Shown: piece after piece, positions 1-9,082 of the stretch
Layout: every line of letters starts with the position of its first letter
Position numbering within the stretch: the first letter of the stretch is position 1
Source: Mycobacterium heckeshornense
Lineage (GTDB): Bacteria > Actinomycetota > Actinomycetes > Mycobacteriales > Mycobacteriaceae
DNA length: 64,000 nt
Direction of reading: 5' to 3'
NCBI RefSeq assembly: GCF_016592155.1
Contig: NZ_AP024237.1
Coordinates: 2,294,001 to 2,358,000, forward strand
The notes under the pieces: model-generated
The model's database searches: none
Told to the model about the DNA's origin: nothing
Seen by the model: the letters and a program-made list of their open reading frames with translations, nothing else
Program-made: the position numbers and the translations under genes

Positions 1-565
1 GGAGCGGGTGGTGGCCGCGGGCGTGCTCGGTGGGGTGGCTCCCGTGACCGGCGCGGACGCTATCCGTGGCGGTGCCATGACCCTTGGGTCGCTTCTGGCA
101 CCGCTGCTCGAGGCGGTCGGGCTTCCGATCCGATATGCCGCTGTCGCCCTGGTCTGGCTGGCGCGCCCGGTGGCCCCGCTGGCGCTGAGGTTGTACGCGC
201 GGATGTCGCCGGAGGCGGACCGGCATCTGCTGCTACGGCCCGAGTTCGCCGCGATGTTCCTCGACGACCTGCTCAACGGCAGTCGAAAGCAGCTCGCCGC
301 CCCGTTCGCCGACATCGTCGTTTTCGCCCGCGAGTGGGGATTCCGGCTCGAGCAGGTCAAGATCCCCGTCCGCTGGTGGCACGGCGACCACGACCACATC
401 GTTCCCTTCGCTCACGGGGAGCACGTGGTTTCCCGGCTACCCGACGCAGAGTTGTATCACCTGCCCGGAGAAAGCCATCTCGCCGGACTCGGCCGCGGCG
501 AAGAAATACTGCGCACCATGATGGAGGTCTGGGACCGGTCTGAGCATCGTACCCGCCTTGATTAG
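1..565 (+). CDS. alpha/beta hydrolase, 3' part (5' end outside window)
   Basis: The reading frame is open from the first base (codons begin at position 2), so only the C-terminal 187 residues or so are present. The fragment holds the late part of an alpha/beta-hydrolase fold: a helical lid region, then GDHDHIVP, which fits the strand carrying the catalytic acid, and ESHLAG, which fits the catalytic histidine loop. The nucleophile elbow would lie upstream, outside the window. The protein ends at what looks like a natural C-terminus, immediately before the truncated transporter. The substrate cannot be judged from this part. Confidence 0.75.
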
Positions 566-1286
566 CCTGGTCATCCGCTATCGCGTGACTGAATCCGAGG
601 TGTGGGTAACCGCGCAGGATCGAATGCGACTGACGCACACCACAGTCCGCGATGTTCTGCGCGACACCAAGGTCGTCCGGCTGTTTATCTATTTGGTGGT
701 GTTGATGAGCGCCTTCAACTGGATGAGCCACGGCACCCAGGACGTCTATCCGACATTTCTGGCGGCCACGGCCAACAGCAGCGCCGGGCTGGGCAGCGCA
801 ACGACCAAGTGGATCGTAGTGATCTACAGCGTCGGCGGCATCCTGGGCGGGATGGTTTTCGGTACGCTCTCCCAGCGGCTGAGCCGCCGCCGCACCATCG
901 TGTGGTGTGCGTTGCTAGGGCTGCCGATCGTGCCGCTTTTCGCTTACTTACGTACCGCGGCGTTGTTGTGCCTCGGGTCGTTTCCAATGCAAGTCGTCGT
1001 GCAAGGCGCGTGGGGTGTCATTCCGGCGCATCTAACCGAGATGTCACCGGACGCGATCCGTGGCCTCTACCCAGGTGTGACCTACCAGCTCGGGAACCTG
1101 CTGGCGGCGTTCAATCTGCCCATCCAGGAGCATCTGGCCAGTTCGCATGGCTACCCATTCGCTTTGGCGGCGACGATCGTGCCGGTACTTGTTGCGGTCG
1201 CGTTGCTGTCACTGGTCGGCAGGGACGCCACAGGAATTCGCTTTGGTGATACGCAAAATATCGTTGCCACAGAGGTTTTCAAGTAG
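543..1286 (+). pseudogene. nanT: 5'-truncated nanT-like MFS transporter remnant
   Basis: This frame encodes the second half of a major facilitator transporter (about 242 residues from a TTG at 558; family members have about 420). It opens in the middle of a segment typical of NanT/lactate-type permeases ([13 protein letters not shown], then TESEVW) and continues with a loop and about six membrane helices, including [20 protein letters not shown]. The first six helices are missing and the frame runs straight into the end of the upstream hydrolase, so a deletion has probably joined the two. It is followed tail-to-tail by cinA, the order of Rv1902c-Rv1901 in M. tuberculosis as I recall it. A half transporter is unlikely to work. 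Confidence 0.7.
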
Positions 1287-2550
1287 CGTCAGCCAGCACA
1301 CGCCGCAGCAGGTGCAGTGCCACCGTGGTCGAGCGCTCGCGGATATCGGCTCGGTTGCCGGGCAACTTGAGGGTCCGGGTGAGCGTGTTGTGCCCGCCTG
1401 CCAGCATCACACAGAAGCACACGGTTCCCACGGGCTTGTCTTGGGTGCCACCGCCGGGGCCGGCGATCCCGGTGATGGCGATCGCGGTGTCGGCGCCGAA
1501 CCGGTGCAGCGCACCCTCGGCCATTGCCTCGGCGACAGGTTCGGACACCGCTCCGTGCTGTGCGATCAGGCTCGGATTCACGCCCAGCAGTTCAGTTTTC
1601 GCTTCGTTGGCGTAGGCGACGACCCCGCCGGCGACATAGGCCGACGACCCCGGGCGCTCCGTTAGCCGGGCGGCGACCAGCCCGGCGGTACAGGACTCCG
1701 CGGTCGCTATCCGGCGGCCGGCCAGCAGCCGGGCCACCTGATCGTCCACCTGCGAGCCGTCCTCGGAGTAGATGTGCTGCCCGTGCCGTTCCCGCAGCAG
1801 CTCGGTCAGTTGCTTGTATGTGGGCGCGGCATCGGGTTCGTAGCGGGTGACCATTTCAATCTCGCCGCGTCGCAGGCAGGTGGTGATCTCCAGCGAGTCA
1901 AAGTTGGGGACGCGGTTTTCCGCTTCGCGCAGCGTCGCGGCCAGCCCCGACTCGGGCAGCCCGAACATCCGCACAGTGTCTTGGCGGTACGCGGTGCGCC
2001 CGGCGATTGCCTCTTGCACAGCGGGCAGCTGCACCGCAGTTCGCCACATCGGCTGCAGTTCGCGCGGCGGTCCCGGCAACACCATGATGGTCGGCGTCCC
2101 GGGTACGACGACGCCGGGCGCGGTCCCGACCGGGTCGATCACGACTGCTCCCGCCGGAACCATGGCCTGCTTGCGGTTGGCGGCGCGCACCGCGCCGAAG
2201 TCGAGGTCGGTGAAGGTTGAGCTGAGCGATTTGAGGATCGCGGCGATCTTCGCTTCCAGCTCGGCGTCGAGCACCAGCTCGCGGCCGCAAAATCGGGCCA
2301 CCGTCTCAACCGTCATGTCGTCGGCCGTCGGCCCCAGCCCGCCGCTGGTAATGATCAGGTCCACGCCCTGTTCGGCCATGAAGCGCAGCTGGGCTTCGAT
2401 ATCGTCACGGCGATCACCGCAAATTGTGATGTGTGCCAGTTCGACACCCAACTCCAGGAGACGATCGGCGATCCAGGGGCCGTTGCGGTCCTGGACCCGC
2501 CCAGTCAAGACCTCGGTGCCGGTGACCACGATGCCTGCACGTGCGCTCAC
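1279..2550 (-). CDS. cinA: CinA-like competence/damage-inducible protein
   Basis: The product is about 423 residues. The N-terminal molybdopterin-binding-like (MoCF/COG1058) domain shows [13 protein letters not shown] near the start and GGLGPTADD around residue 80. The C-terminal CinA domain, related to PncC nicotinamide-nucleotide amidase, shows [13 protein letters not shown] and [11 protein letters not shown]. Both are family hallmarks. I chose the GTG at 2550 ([13 protein letters not shown]) because the remembered Rv1901 protein starts there; an ATG at 2574 is also open and neither has a clear ribosome-binding site. It is divergent from lipJ with a very short gap and overlaps the nanT remnant tail-to-tail by 8 bases. 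Its role in mycobacteria is probably pyridine-nucleotide recycling. Confidence 0.9.
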
Positions 2551-2587
2551 CGGTATGACATTACGCAGTCGCAATGTTGATTAGCCT

Positions 2588-3961
2588 GTGGCAGTGACGC
2601 AGGCTCCCCGCACGCGCTACACCCAGAGCGGCGATATCGACATCGCCTACCAGGTGTTCGGTGACGGCCCGAACGATCTGCTGGTGTTGCCAGGGCCGTC
2701 GATCCCGATCGACACTATTGACGCCGAGCCGTCGATGCACCGCTTTCATCGGCGGCTGGCCGCGTTCAACCGGGTCATCCGACTCGATCTGCGCGGAATG
2801 GGCTTGTCGTCAGGTGTTCCCTCGCTGGACATGCTGGGCCCGAAGTTTTGGGCTGAGGACGCGATCGCGGTCATGGATGCGGTCGGATGCACGCAGGCGG
2901 CCATATTGGCACCGAGTTTCAACGCGATGATCGGCCTCGTCCTGGCCGCCGATTATCCGGAGCGGGTGCGCAGCCTAGTGATCGTCAACGGCGCCGCACG
3001 GGTGCTCTGGGCGCCTGACTATCCGGTCGGTGCCGATCCCGACAACGCCGCGCAGTTCGGGACGGTCGGCATAGAACCGGACGCGGTCGAGCAGGGCTTC
3101 GACGTGCTGGGGATCGTCGCGCCGAGCGTCGCAGGAGATGAAGCCTTTCGCGCGTGGTGGGATATGGCCGGCAACCGCGCCGCGTCGCCGAGCATGGCTC
3201 GCGCCGCCACCAAGGTGGTTACCGAAGCCGACGTTCGAGACGCACTCGTACGCATTTCGGCGCCAACCCTGATCCTGCACCGCGCCGACGTGGATTTCAT
3301 CCCGGTCGGCCATGGTCACTACCTTGCCGAGCACATACCCGGCTCACGGTATGTGGAACTCCCCGGCGCGGATTCGCTGTACTGGGTGGGCGACACCGCG
3401 CCGATGCTAGAGGAGATCGAGGAATTCATCACCGGGGTGCGGGGCGGCTTCGACGCCGAGCGGGTACTCGCCACGATCGTGTTCACCGACATCGCCGGAT
3501 CCACTGAGCACGCTGCGGCGCTCGGCGACGGCCGGTGGCGAGACCTGCTCGACAACCACGACACCGTCGTCCGCGGTCAGCTCGACCGGTTCGGCGGTCG
3601 CGAAGTCAACACTGCCGGGGACGGTTTCGTCGCCACCTTTACCAGCCCGAGTTCTGCCATCGCGTGCGCGGACGCGATCGTCGACGCCGTGCGGGTGCTC
3701 GGGATCGAGGTCCGCGTGGGTATCCACGCCGGCGAGGTGGAGGTGCGCGGCGCCGATGTCGCCGGTTTGGCCGTGCATATCTGTGCCCGGGTCGCGGCAC
3801 AGGCGGGACCGAGCGAGGTGCTGGTGTCATCGACGGTGCGCGACATCGTCACCGGCTCCCGGCGCAGGTTCGTCGACCGGGGTGAACATGAACTGAAGGG
3901 TGTGCCCGGTCGTTGGCAGCTCTGCGCCCTGGTGCGCGACGAAGCGGCCGTCGGGCGGTAG
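2588..3961 (+). CDS. lipJ: LipJ-type alpha/beta hydrolase fused to class III adenylyl cyclase
   Basis: This 457-residue protein has an N-terminal alpha/beta-hydrolase-like domain (about residues 10-280) and a C-terminal class III nucleotidyl cyclase catalytic domain (about 290-455). The cyclase half shows a metal-binding [11 protein letters not shown] segment near residue 298, NTAGDGF near 340, GIHAGEVEV near 378 and VHICARVA near 395. The Asn and His at the substrate-specifying positions match what is known of Rv1900c rather than the canonical Lys/Asp. In the hydrolase half the nucleophile elbow reads APSFNA instead of GxSxG, and the usual histidine position reads GADSLYW, so hydrolase activity is doubtful. 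The start is GTG at 2588, or GTG at 2594. A hairpin follows the stop codon. Confidence 0.9.
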   Translation: MAVTQAPRTRYTQSGDIDIAYQVFGDGPNDLLVLPGPSIPIDTIDAEPSMHRFHRRLAAFNRVIRLDLRGMGLSSGVPSLDMLGPKFWAEDAIAVMDAVGCTQAAILAPSFNAMIGLVLAADYPERVRSLVIVNGAARVLWAPDYPVGADPDNAAQFGTVGIEPDAVEQGFDVLGIVAPSVAGDEAFRAWWDMAGNRAASPSMARAATKVVTEADVRDALVRISAPTLILHRADVDFIPVGHGHYLAEHIPGSRYVELPGADSLYWVGDTAPMLEEIEEFITGVRGGFDAERVLATIVFTDIAGSTEHAAALGDGRWRDLLDNHDTVVRGQLDRFGGREVNTAGDGFVATFTSPSSAIACADAIVDAVRVLGIEVRVGIHAGEVEVRGADVAGLAVHICARVAAQAGPSEVLVSSTVRDIVTGSRRRFVDRGEHELKGVPGRWQLCALVRDEAAVGR

Positions 3962-3990
3962 TGGTGCCGCGGCTTCAGCCGCGCCACCGC
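3961..3990 (+). terminator. hairpin after lipJ
   Basis: CGCGGC (3968-3973) pairs with GCCGCG (3978-3983) across a TTCA loop. The stem extends outward through GGTG (3963-3966) with CACC (3985-3988) after one C-C mismatch. It begins at the lipJ stop codon. No U-tract follows, which is common for mycobacterial terminators. Confidence 0.5.
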
Positions 3991-4147
3991 AGGTAGCCGT
4001 GACAACCGACTCGGCCCACCGGGAGTCCGGCACCGCGACTATGTGCGGTCGGCTCTATGCCCGATGCGTGGATCGCCGGTTGATGCAGCGGATGGCCTGT
4101 TCACCAGGGCGCCGCTGTGCTGTGCGGCCGTGCGAGAAGATGTGGTG

Positions 4148-4642
4148 ATGATCGAGTTAGAGGTTCTGCAGGCCGATATAACCGAGCTCGAGGTCGATGC
4201 GATCACCAACGCCGCCAACACGCAACTCAAACACGGCGGCGGGGTCGCCGCAGCCATTGCGCGTGCCGGCGGTCCGGAAGTGCAGCGCGAGTCCAACCAG
4301 AAGGCGCCGATCGGCCTGGGCGATGCTGTCGAGACCACAGCCGGCGACATGCCGGCCCGCTATGTCATCCATGCCGCCACCATGGAGCTCGGCGGCCCGA
4401 CGTCGGCAGAGATCATCACGCGTGCCACCCGCTCAACGCTGGCAAAGGCCGACGAGCTTGGCTGCCGCTCCCTCGCACTGGTGGCATTCGGCACCGGCGT
4501 CGGCAATTTCCCGATCGAGGACGCGGCCCGGTTAATGGTCGATGCGGTACGACAGCACAAGCCGCGGACGCTTGGCCGGGTCGTATTCGCGGTCCGGGGC
4601 GACCATGCCGAGCGGGCGTTCCGGGCCGCCGCGCAGGCGTGA
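4148..4642 (+). CDS. macro-domain protein (LppD/Rv1899c-like)
   Basis: The product is a 164-residue single-domain macro protein, predicted to bind ADP-ribose or hydrolyse ADP-ribose derivatives. The family signature is clear: ADITELEVDAITNAAN near the start, then LKHGGGVAAAIARAGG for the ligand loop, and GTGVGNFP for the phosphate-binding turn. I chose ATG at 4148. The frame is open back to 4043, and that extension contains FTRAPLCCAA, which could be misread as a lipobox. It lacks a convincing hydrophobic signal helix, and a macro domain makes more sense in the cytoplasm. The gene lies where M. tuberculosis has lppD, between lipJ and the thiamine-binding-type protein. Confidence 0.85.
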   Translation: MIELEVLQADITELEVDAITNAANTQLKHGGGVAAAIARAGGPEVQRESNQKAPIGLGDAVETTAGDMPARYVIHAATMELGGPTSAEIITRATRSTLAKADELGCRSLALVAFGTGVGNFPIEDAARLMVDAVRQHKPRTLGRVVFAVRGDHAERAFRAAAQA

Positions 4643-4661
4643 TCCGACCCGCTGCTACGCC

Positions 4662-4976
4662 TTAGCCGTATGGGCGCGCCGATAGGTGACGTTCCACAGA
4701 CTCAACCTTGCGAGTCATCATGTCGGTGGCACCTGGCCGCACATCTGCCTTGATCACCGCACTGACCCGTGGCGCGCGAGCAGCCACGGCTTCTACCGCC
4801 CGCTGCACCACGGCCATCACCTCAGCCCACGTCTCGCCCTCGATCTGCGTGAACATCGCATCAGTCTTGTTGGTTAATCCTGAGTCTCGTACCACCCGCA
4901 CCGCTTCGGCGACGATCTCCCCCACGCCCTCACCGACCCCCAGGGGCGTGACCGAGAATGCGACCAGGACCGACAC
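4662..4976 (-). CDS. MTH1187-family thiamine-binding-type protein (Rv1898-like)
   Basis: This 104-residue protein has the ferredoxin-like fold pattern of the MTH1187/YkoF-related family. It shows [22 protein letters not shown] at the N-terminus, then [17 protein letters not shown] and a central helix, and KADVRPG and a C-terminal helix ending near SVERHL. Family members form tetramers and bind thiamine or related small molecules. I chose the GTG start at 4976 because GGGAGG lies about 8 bases upstream; an ATG at 5000 is open but has no such site. It is divergent from dtd and convergent with the macro-domain gene. Confidence 0.85.
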   Translation of the reverse strand: MSVLVAFSVTPLGVGEGVGEIVAEAVRVVRDSGLTNKTDAMFTQIEGETWAEVMAVVQRAVEAVAARAPRVSAVIKADVRPGATDMMTRKVESVERHLSARPYG

Positions 4977-5063
4977 CTGTCTTACCTCCCTCGGGCGCAA
5001 GCACTACGGCGAGACTACCCAGCGGTTGGCCAAGCCGACGGGCACGATGGCAGCATCGCGGTC

Positions 5064-5495
5064 ATGCGGGTTCTCGTGCAACGGGTCTCATCGGCGCGTG
5101 TGCTAGTCGACGGGCAGGTGGTCGGGGCGATCCGGCCCGACAAGCAAGGGCTATTGGCATTCGTGGGCGTCACCCACAGTGACGATATCGACGCGACGCA
5201 GCGGCTTGCCGAAAAGCTTTGGCGTTTACGGATTCTCGACGACGAGCAATCCGCGGCCGACGTCAATGCCCCGATCCTGGTGGTCAGTCAGTTCACGCTA
5301 TACGCCGATACCGCGAAGGGTCGACGACCATCGTGGAACGCCGCGGCGCCGCGGCCCGTGGCCGAGCCGCTGGTCAACGCATTCGCCGGTGCGCTACAGC
5401 GCCTGGGAGCTCATGTGCAAACCGGGGTTTTCGGTGCGCATATGCAGGTCGAGTTGGTCAATGACGGCCCGGTGACAGTATTGCTGGAGCTCTGA
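5064..5495 (+). CDS. dtd: D-aminoacyl-tRNA deacylase
   Basis: The product is 143 residues, the usual length for DTD, the cytoplasmic homodimer that hydrolyses D-aminoacyl-tRNA (D-Tyr-tRNA and others) and glycyl-tRNA-Ala. Family motifs are present: [17 protein letters not shown] at the N-terminus, [17 protein letters not shown] in the middle (the SQFTL substrate loop), and [11 protein letters not shown] at the C-terminus, which holds the Gly-cisPro-type proofreading region. It sits in the Rv1897c position relative to its neighbours. Confidence 0.95.
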   Translation: MRVLVQRVSSARVLVDGQVVGAIRPDKQGLLAFVGVTHSDDIDATQRLAEKLWRLRILDDEQSAADVNAPILVVSQFTLYADTAKGRRPSWNAAAPRPVAEPLVNAFAGALQRLGAHVQTGVFGAHMQVELVNDGPVTVLLEL

Positions 5496-5570
5496 GGACC
5501 GGGCGGGCAGCCCGGCTACCTTCGGTGCGACGGTGTCGGTACGTTGCCCCTGACAGAAGGGATGGGCGAA

Positions 5571-6425
5571 ATGTTGCGCGACATTCGGGAACTCGCCGGT
5601 GACCCCGAGGCCTACGCCGCCGAACTGCGTCGCCGATGGGGTGGGCTGTTAAGTTACCGCTACATCGGCCGCCGCTACGCGTCGATGGACCTCGGACCGG
5701 TCGACGACACCGTCACGCTGCGCCGCGACATGCGCAACTCCGCGGGCGGACTGCTGCTCGCGGTGCTCGGGATCGCCTCACCGGAAGGCGGCGGCATGTC
5801 CGATTTGGAAGCCGTGCCCAATCCGGTCATCCACTCCTGCCAAGTCCTTGACCCCGGCCCGGACGTCCGTCGCATCGAGGTCGTGTCGGAGGTGCTCAAA
5901 CGCGGTCGCCGGATGGGGTTTAGCCGCTCACGGATCGTCGATGCCGACCAGCGCAGCCGGGTGCTGGCGCTCACCGAAGGCCAGGGCATCAGTATCGGCA
6001 CGCCGCCCGAGGGACTTCAGCGGATGGCCGTCGAGCCCATCGAGGTGGTCGATTCGCCGGATCTGCCGCCGCTTTGGCGGGTGTTCGGCGCACACCGGCG
6101 CCCGGACGGCCACTGGGCGCTGCCCGAGCTCGGCGCGGACGTCGCGTCACCCGACGCGGCGCTGCATCTGGGGCCGCAGTTCGTCGTGCTGGAGACCGCG
6201 GCACTGGAGTCGGCGGCCGGGATCGCCGACACCGATCGACTCCAGGGCGTTTCGTCTCATGTGATGTTCGTGGCGCGCGGCAAGGTGGGTCCGTTTCGGG
6301 TTGAAGCTGAAGCGATGGACGGTCCCGGTGAGGTGGTGGCGGCCCGGGCGGTCATGCATGACGAGGGGGCCAACGACCGCGTGATCACGGCGGCGTCCTA
6401 TCTGTTTCGGACGGTGCAGCAATGA
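5571..6425 (+). CDS. hypothetical protein, possible double-hotdog acyl-CoA-handling protein
   Basis: I do not recognise a named family with certainty. The protein is about 284 residues with two similar halves, each with a conserved-looking beta/alpha hotdog pattern: [21 protein letters not shown] in the first half, and [41 protein letters not shown] in the second, cut here into words rather than claimed as motifs. That is compatible with a thioesterase-like fold. I chose the ATG at 5571 because AGAAGGG lies about 9 bases upstream; ATG 5562 and TTG 5544 are in frame. Its stop overlaps the methyltransferase start by ATGA, so the two genes are translationally coupled. Confidence 0.7.
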   Translation: MLRDIRELAGDPEAYAAELRRRWGGLLSYRYIGRRYASMDLGPVDDTVTLRRDMRNSAGGLLLAVLGIASPEGGGMSDLEAVPNPVIHSCQVLDPGPDVRRIEVVSEVLKRGRRMGFSRSRIVDADQRSRVLALTEGQGISIGTPPEGLQRMAVEPIEVVDSPDLPPLWRVFGAHRRPDGHWALPELGADVASPDAALHLGPQFVVLETAALESAAGIADTDRLQGVSSHVMFVARGKVGPFRVEAEAMDGPGEVVAARAVMHDEGANDRVITAASYLFRTVQQ

Positions 6426-7336
6426 CCGCACCCCCGGAGAAGAAGCCAAGTCGCTCCGACGACGACGAGTGGGACATCCTGGGCAGTGTGGGCTATACCG
6501 CGTTGCTGGTGGCCGGATGGCGCGCCGTCCACGCCCTGAGCGCAGAGCCGCTGGTACGGGACGACTATGCGCGACATTTCATCGCAGCGTCAGCGGACCC
6601 TTATTTGACTGGGCTGCTGGCCGACCCGGCGACCTCGGAGGATGCGACGGCATTCCCGCGGCTCTATGGCGTACAGACCAGGTTTTTCGACGACTTTTTC
6701 GTGTCCGCAGCTGACGATGGCATACGGCAGACGGTGATCGTTGCGGCCGGACTTGATTCGCGAGCCTATCGGCTGGCATGGCCCGAGGGCACAACGGTTT
6801 TCGAAATCGACCAGCCGAAAGTCCTTGAGTTCAAAGCGCGCGTGTTGTCCGAACAGGGTGCGCAGCCGAGCGCGCGGCGGATCAGCGTTGCGGCGGACCT
6901 GCGTCACGACTGGTCAATCCCGTTGCGCAAAGCAGGATTCGAAACACAACAACCTACAGCGTGGTCGGTGGAGGGTGTGCTGCCGTACTTGACCGGCGCA
7001 GCACAGGACGCGCTCTTTGCCCGCATCCACCGGTTGTCGGCCGCGGGCAGCCGGGTCGCGGTCGGCGCCCTTGGCTCGCGTCTGGACCGAGCTCAGCTCT
7101 CCGCTTTGGAAGCGACTCACCCCGGGGTCAACATGTCCGGGGAGGTCGACTTTTCGGCGTTGACATACGACGACGACAAGACCGACACGGCGCAGTGGCT
7201 GGCCGACCACGGCTGGGTCGTTGACCCGATTCGCACGAACCCGCAGCTGCAGGCCGCCTACGGCCGCACGCCGGCGCAGGTCGACATGCGTCTTGACAGC
7301 ATCATGCGCTCCCAATACATCACGGCGACACGGTAA
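6422..7336 (+). CDS. SAM-dependent methyltransferase, mycobacterial leucine-carboxymethyltransferase-like family (Rv1896c-like)
   Basis: The product is a 304-residue class I methyltransferase of the large mycobacterial family related to PPM1/leucine carboxymethyltransferases. It has the typical N-terminus [21 protein letters not shown], then TRFFDDFF, the SAM-binding [11 protein letters not shown] and [12 protein letters not shown], the acidic DLRHDW, and [11 protein letters not shown]. Substrates of this family are largely unknown. It overlaps the preceding gene by 4 bases. M. tuberculosis carries Rv1896c next to dtd, so the family and its position agree. Confidence 0.9.
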   Translation: MTAPPEKKPSRSDDDEWDILGSVGYTALLVAGWRAVHALSAEPLVRDDYARHFIAASADPYLTGLLADPATSEDATAFPRLYGVQTRFFDDFFVSAADDGIRQTVIVAAGLDSRAYRLAWPEGTTVFEIDQPKVLEFKARVLSEQGAQPSARRISVAADLRHDWSIPLRKAGFETQQPTAWSVEGVLPYLTGAAQDALFARIHRLSAAGSRVAVGALGSRLDRAQLSALEATHPGVNMSGEVDFSALTYDDDKTDTAQWLADHGWVVDPIRTNPQLQAAYGRTPAQVDMRLDSIMRSQYITATR

Positions 7337-7438
7337 TCCGTGAACATTGGGATCTTCGGATGCGATCGCTGAGATCGTGACGGCGGCGGCAGTAATGTCG
7401 CGCTTCGGGACGGCTGGCGCCGGAAGGCGGAGGAGAAG

Positions 7439-8323
7439 ATGCAGTTCTGGTCCGGCGTTGCGTTTCTCAGCGCCACGGAGGCAATTGCCGTGGCGCGAAT
7501 GTTCGACGAAGCCGGCTATGACGGGGTCGTGTGCGCCGACCACATGATCTATCCGCAGCAGCTGTCCTCGCCCTACCCGTCGCCGACCGGTCGCCCGATG
7601 TGGTCGCCGGAGACGCCGTGGCCGGACACATGGGTTCTCATCGGCGCGATGGCGGCAGTGACGACCCGGCTGCGGTTCTCCAACGCCGTCTACGTCGCGC
7701 CCGCCCGCCCGCTGCTGGAGGTGGCCAAACAGGTGGCCACCGCGTCGGTGATCGCCGGGGGCCGGGTGTCGCTGGCCGTCGGCGCGGGTTGGATGCGTGA
7801 AGAATTCGACCTGATGGGCCAAGACTTCGCCAACCGGGGGAAGCGGTTGGACGAGATGATTCCGGCGCTGCGCGCATTGTGGCGGGGCGGCTGGGTGTCG
7901 TGGAGTGGCCGCTACTACCAGGTGCCGGAGTTGATGCTGGAACCTCATCCGGCCCAGCCGGTGCCGATTCTTTGCGGCGGCGAATCCGATGCCGCCCTGC
8001 ACCGCGCCGCCCGGTTGTGCGACGGCTGGGTCGGCACGGCTTACGCCTGGGATGAAGCCGTTTACTACGTGGAACGGCTAAAGGCTTTCCGTCGCAGCTA
8101 CGGACGACACGACGAGCCGTTCGAGATCATGCTCGCGTTGCGCGAGACGGCGTCTCCGGATCTGTACAAGCGGGCCGCCGATCTCGGTGTCACGGCGGTG
8201 ATGTGTTCGCCGTGGGCCGGATGGGACGACCTGGTTTCCGGTGGTTCGTCGGCAGGGTCTGCCGAGCGGTTTCGGCCGGCGATCGAGCGGTTCGCCGAAA
8301 CCATCATCGGAAAATGCCGGTGA
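7439..8323 (+). CDS. LLM-class F420-dependent-type oxidoreductase
   Basis: This 294-residue protein belongs to the luciferase-like monooxygenase (TIM-barrel) superfamily. It shows EAGYDGVVCADHM near the N-terminus, TTRLRFSNAVYVAPARPLLEVAKQ for the core barrel strands, and GGRVSLAVGAGWMREEF for the flavin/F420-binding region, which is typical of mycobacterial F420-dependent enzymes. The ATG at 7439 is preceded by GGAGGAG. It is convergent with the short-chain dehydrogenase and may act on lipids or steroids with it; that is inference from context only. Confidence 0.88.
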   Translation: MQFWSGVAFLSATEAIAVARMFDEAGYDGVVCADHMIYPQQLSSPYPSPTGRPMWSPETPWPDTWVLIGAMAAVTTRLRFSNAVYVAPARPLLEVAKQVATASVIAGGRVSLAVGAGWMREEFDLMGQDFANRGKRLDEMIPALRALWRGGWVSWSGRYYQVPELMLEPHPAQPVPILCGGESDAALHRAARLCDGWVGTAYAWDEAVYYVERLKAFRRSYGRHDEPFEIMLALRETASPDLYKRAADLGVTAVMCSPWAGWDDLVSGGSSAGSAERFRPAIERFAETIIGKCR

Positions 8324-8333
8324 GCCCGACGGA

Positions 8334-9071
8334 TTACGTCTTGTGCGGAACGTCGGCGACCAGACCGCCGTCCACGACGAACTCGGCGCCGGTGGCGTAG
8401 GCTGACTCGTCGCTGGCCAGGAAGAGTACAAACGTCGACACCTCGGCCGACTCGGCGGGACGCCCCAGCGGGATGGTGACCAGGTCGTCGGGAATGTGCT
8501 TGGTCATCGGGGTGCGGATGAACCCCGGATGAATGGAGTTGACCCGGATCTTGTGTGCGGCCAGTTCCAGCGCGGCCGATTTGGACAGGCCGCGAACCGC
8601 CCACTTGGAGGCGACATACGGGTGCACCATTGGAGCGCCGCGCAGGCCTTCGATGGATGACACGTTGATGATCGAGCCGCCGCCCGCGGCGATCATCGGG
8701 TCGACGGCCGCCCGCATCCCGAGAAAGGTGCCGGTGAGGTTGACGTCGATGACTTTTTGCCACTTGGCGAGATCGAACTTCTTGAGCTGTCCCAGCGCTA
8801 CGATTCCGGCGTTATTGACCAGGACGTCGAGTTTGCCGAAATCGTGCACCGCGGCGGCAACCGCCGCGTCCCACTGGTCGGGCTGGGTAACGTCGAGGTG
8901 CACGTAACGTGCGGCCTCCCCCAGCTCCTCGGCCAGCGCCTTGCCCTCGTCGTCGAGGATGTCACCGACCACCACGTTCGCACCCTCGCTCACCAGCAGC
9001 CGGGCATGTGACGCACCCATGCCCCGAGCGCCGCCGCTGACCAGTGCAACTTTTCCGTCCACGCGTCCCAT
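8334..9071 (-). CDS. FabG3-like short-chain dehydrogenase (hydroxysteroid dehydrogenase type)
   Basis: The product is a 245-residue classical SDR. It has the Rossmann motif SGGARGMG near residue 12, NNAG near 88, the catalytic serine in NVSSIEG, and YVASK for the Tyr-x-x-x-Lys pair. It resembles M. tuberculosis Rv2002 (FabG3, 20-beta-hydroxysteroid dehydrogenase) strongly at the segments VALVSGGARGMGASH, ARYVHLDVTQP and STGAEFVVDGG-like end. A KstR-consensus operator lies 26 bases upstream of its start, supporting a steroid role. It directly follows the amine-dehydrogenase-like gene on the same strand, 11 bases away. Confidence 0.88.
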   Translation of the reverse strand: MGRVDGKVALVSGGARGMGASHARLLVSEGANVVVGDILDDEGKALAEELGEAARYVHLDVTQPDQWDAAVAAAVHDFGKLDVLVNNAGIVALGQLKKFDLAKWQKVIDVNLTGTFLGMRAAVDPMIAAGGGSIINVSSIEGLRGAPMVHPYVASKWAVRGLSKSAALELAAHKIRVNSIHPGFIRTPMTKHIPDDLVTIPLGRPAESAEVSTFVLFLASDESAYATGAEFVVDGGLVADVPHKT

Positions 9072-9082
9072 GAGCGGTCAGG

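Noticed and set aside
7370..7438. GC-rich gap searched for a small gene or riboswitch ahead of the first LLM gene
   Set aside because: Nothing beyond a Shine-Dalgarno for the LLM gene was seen.
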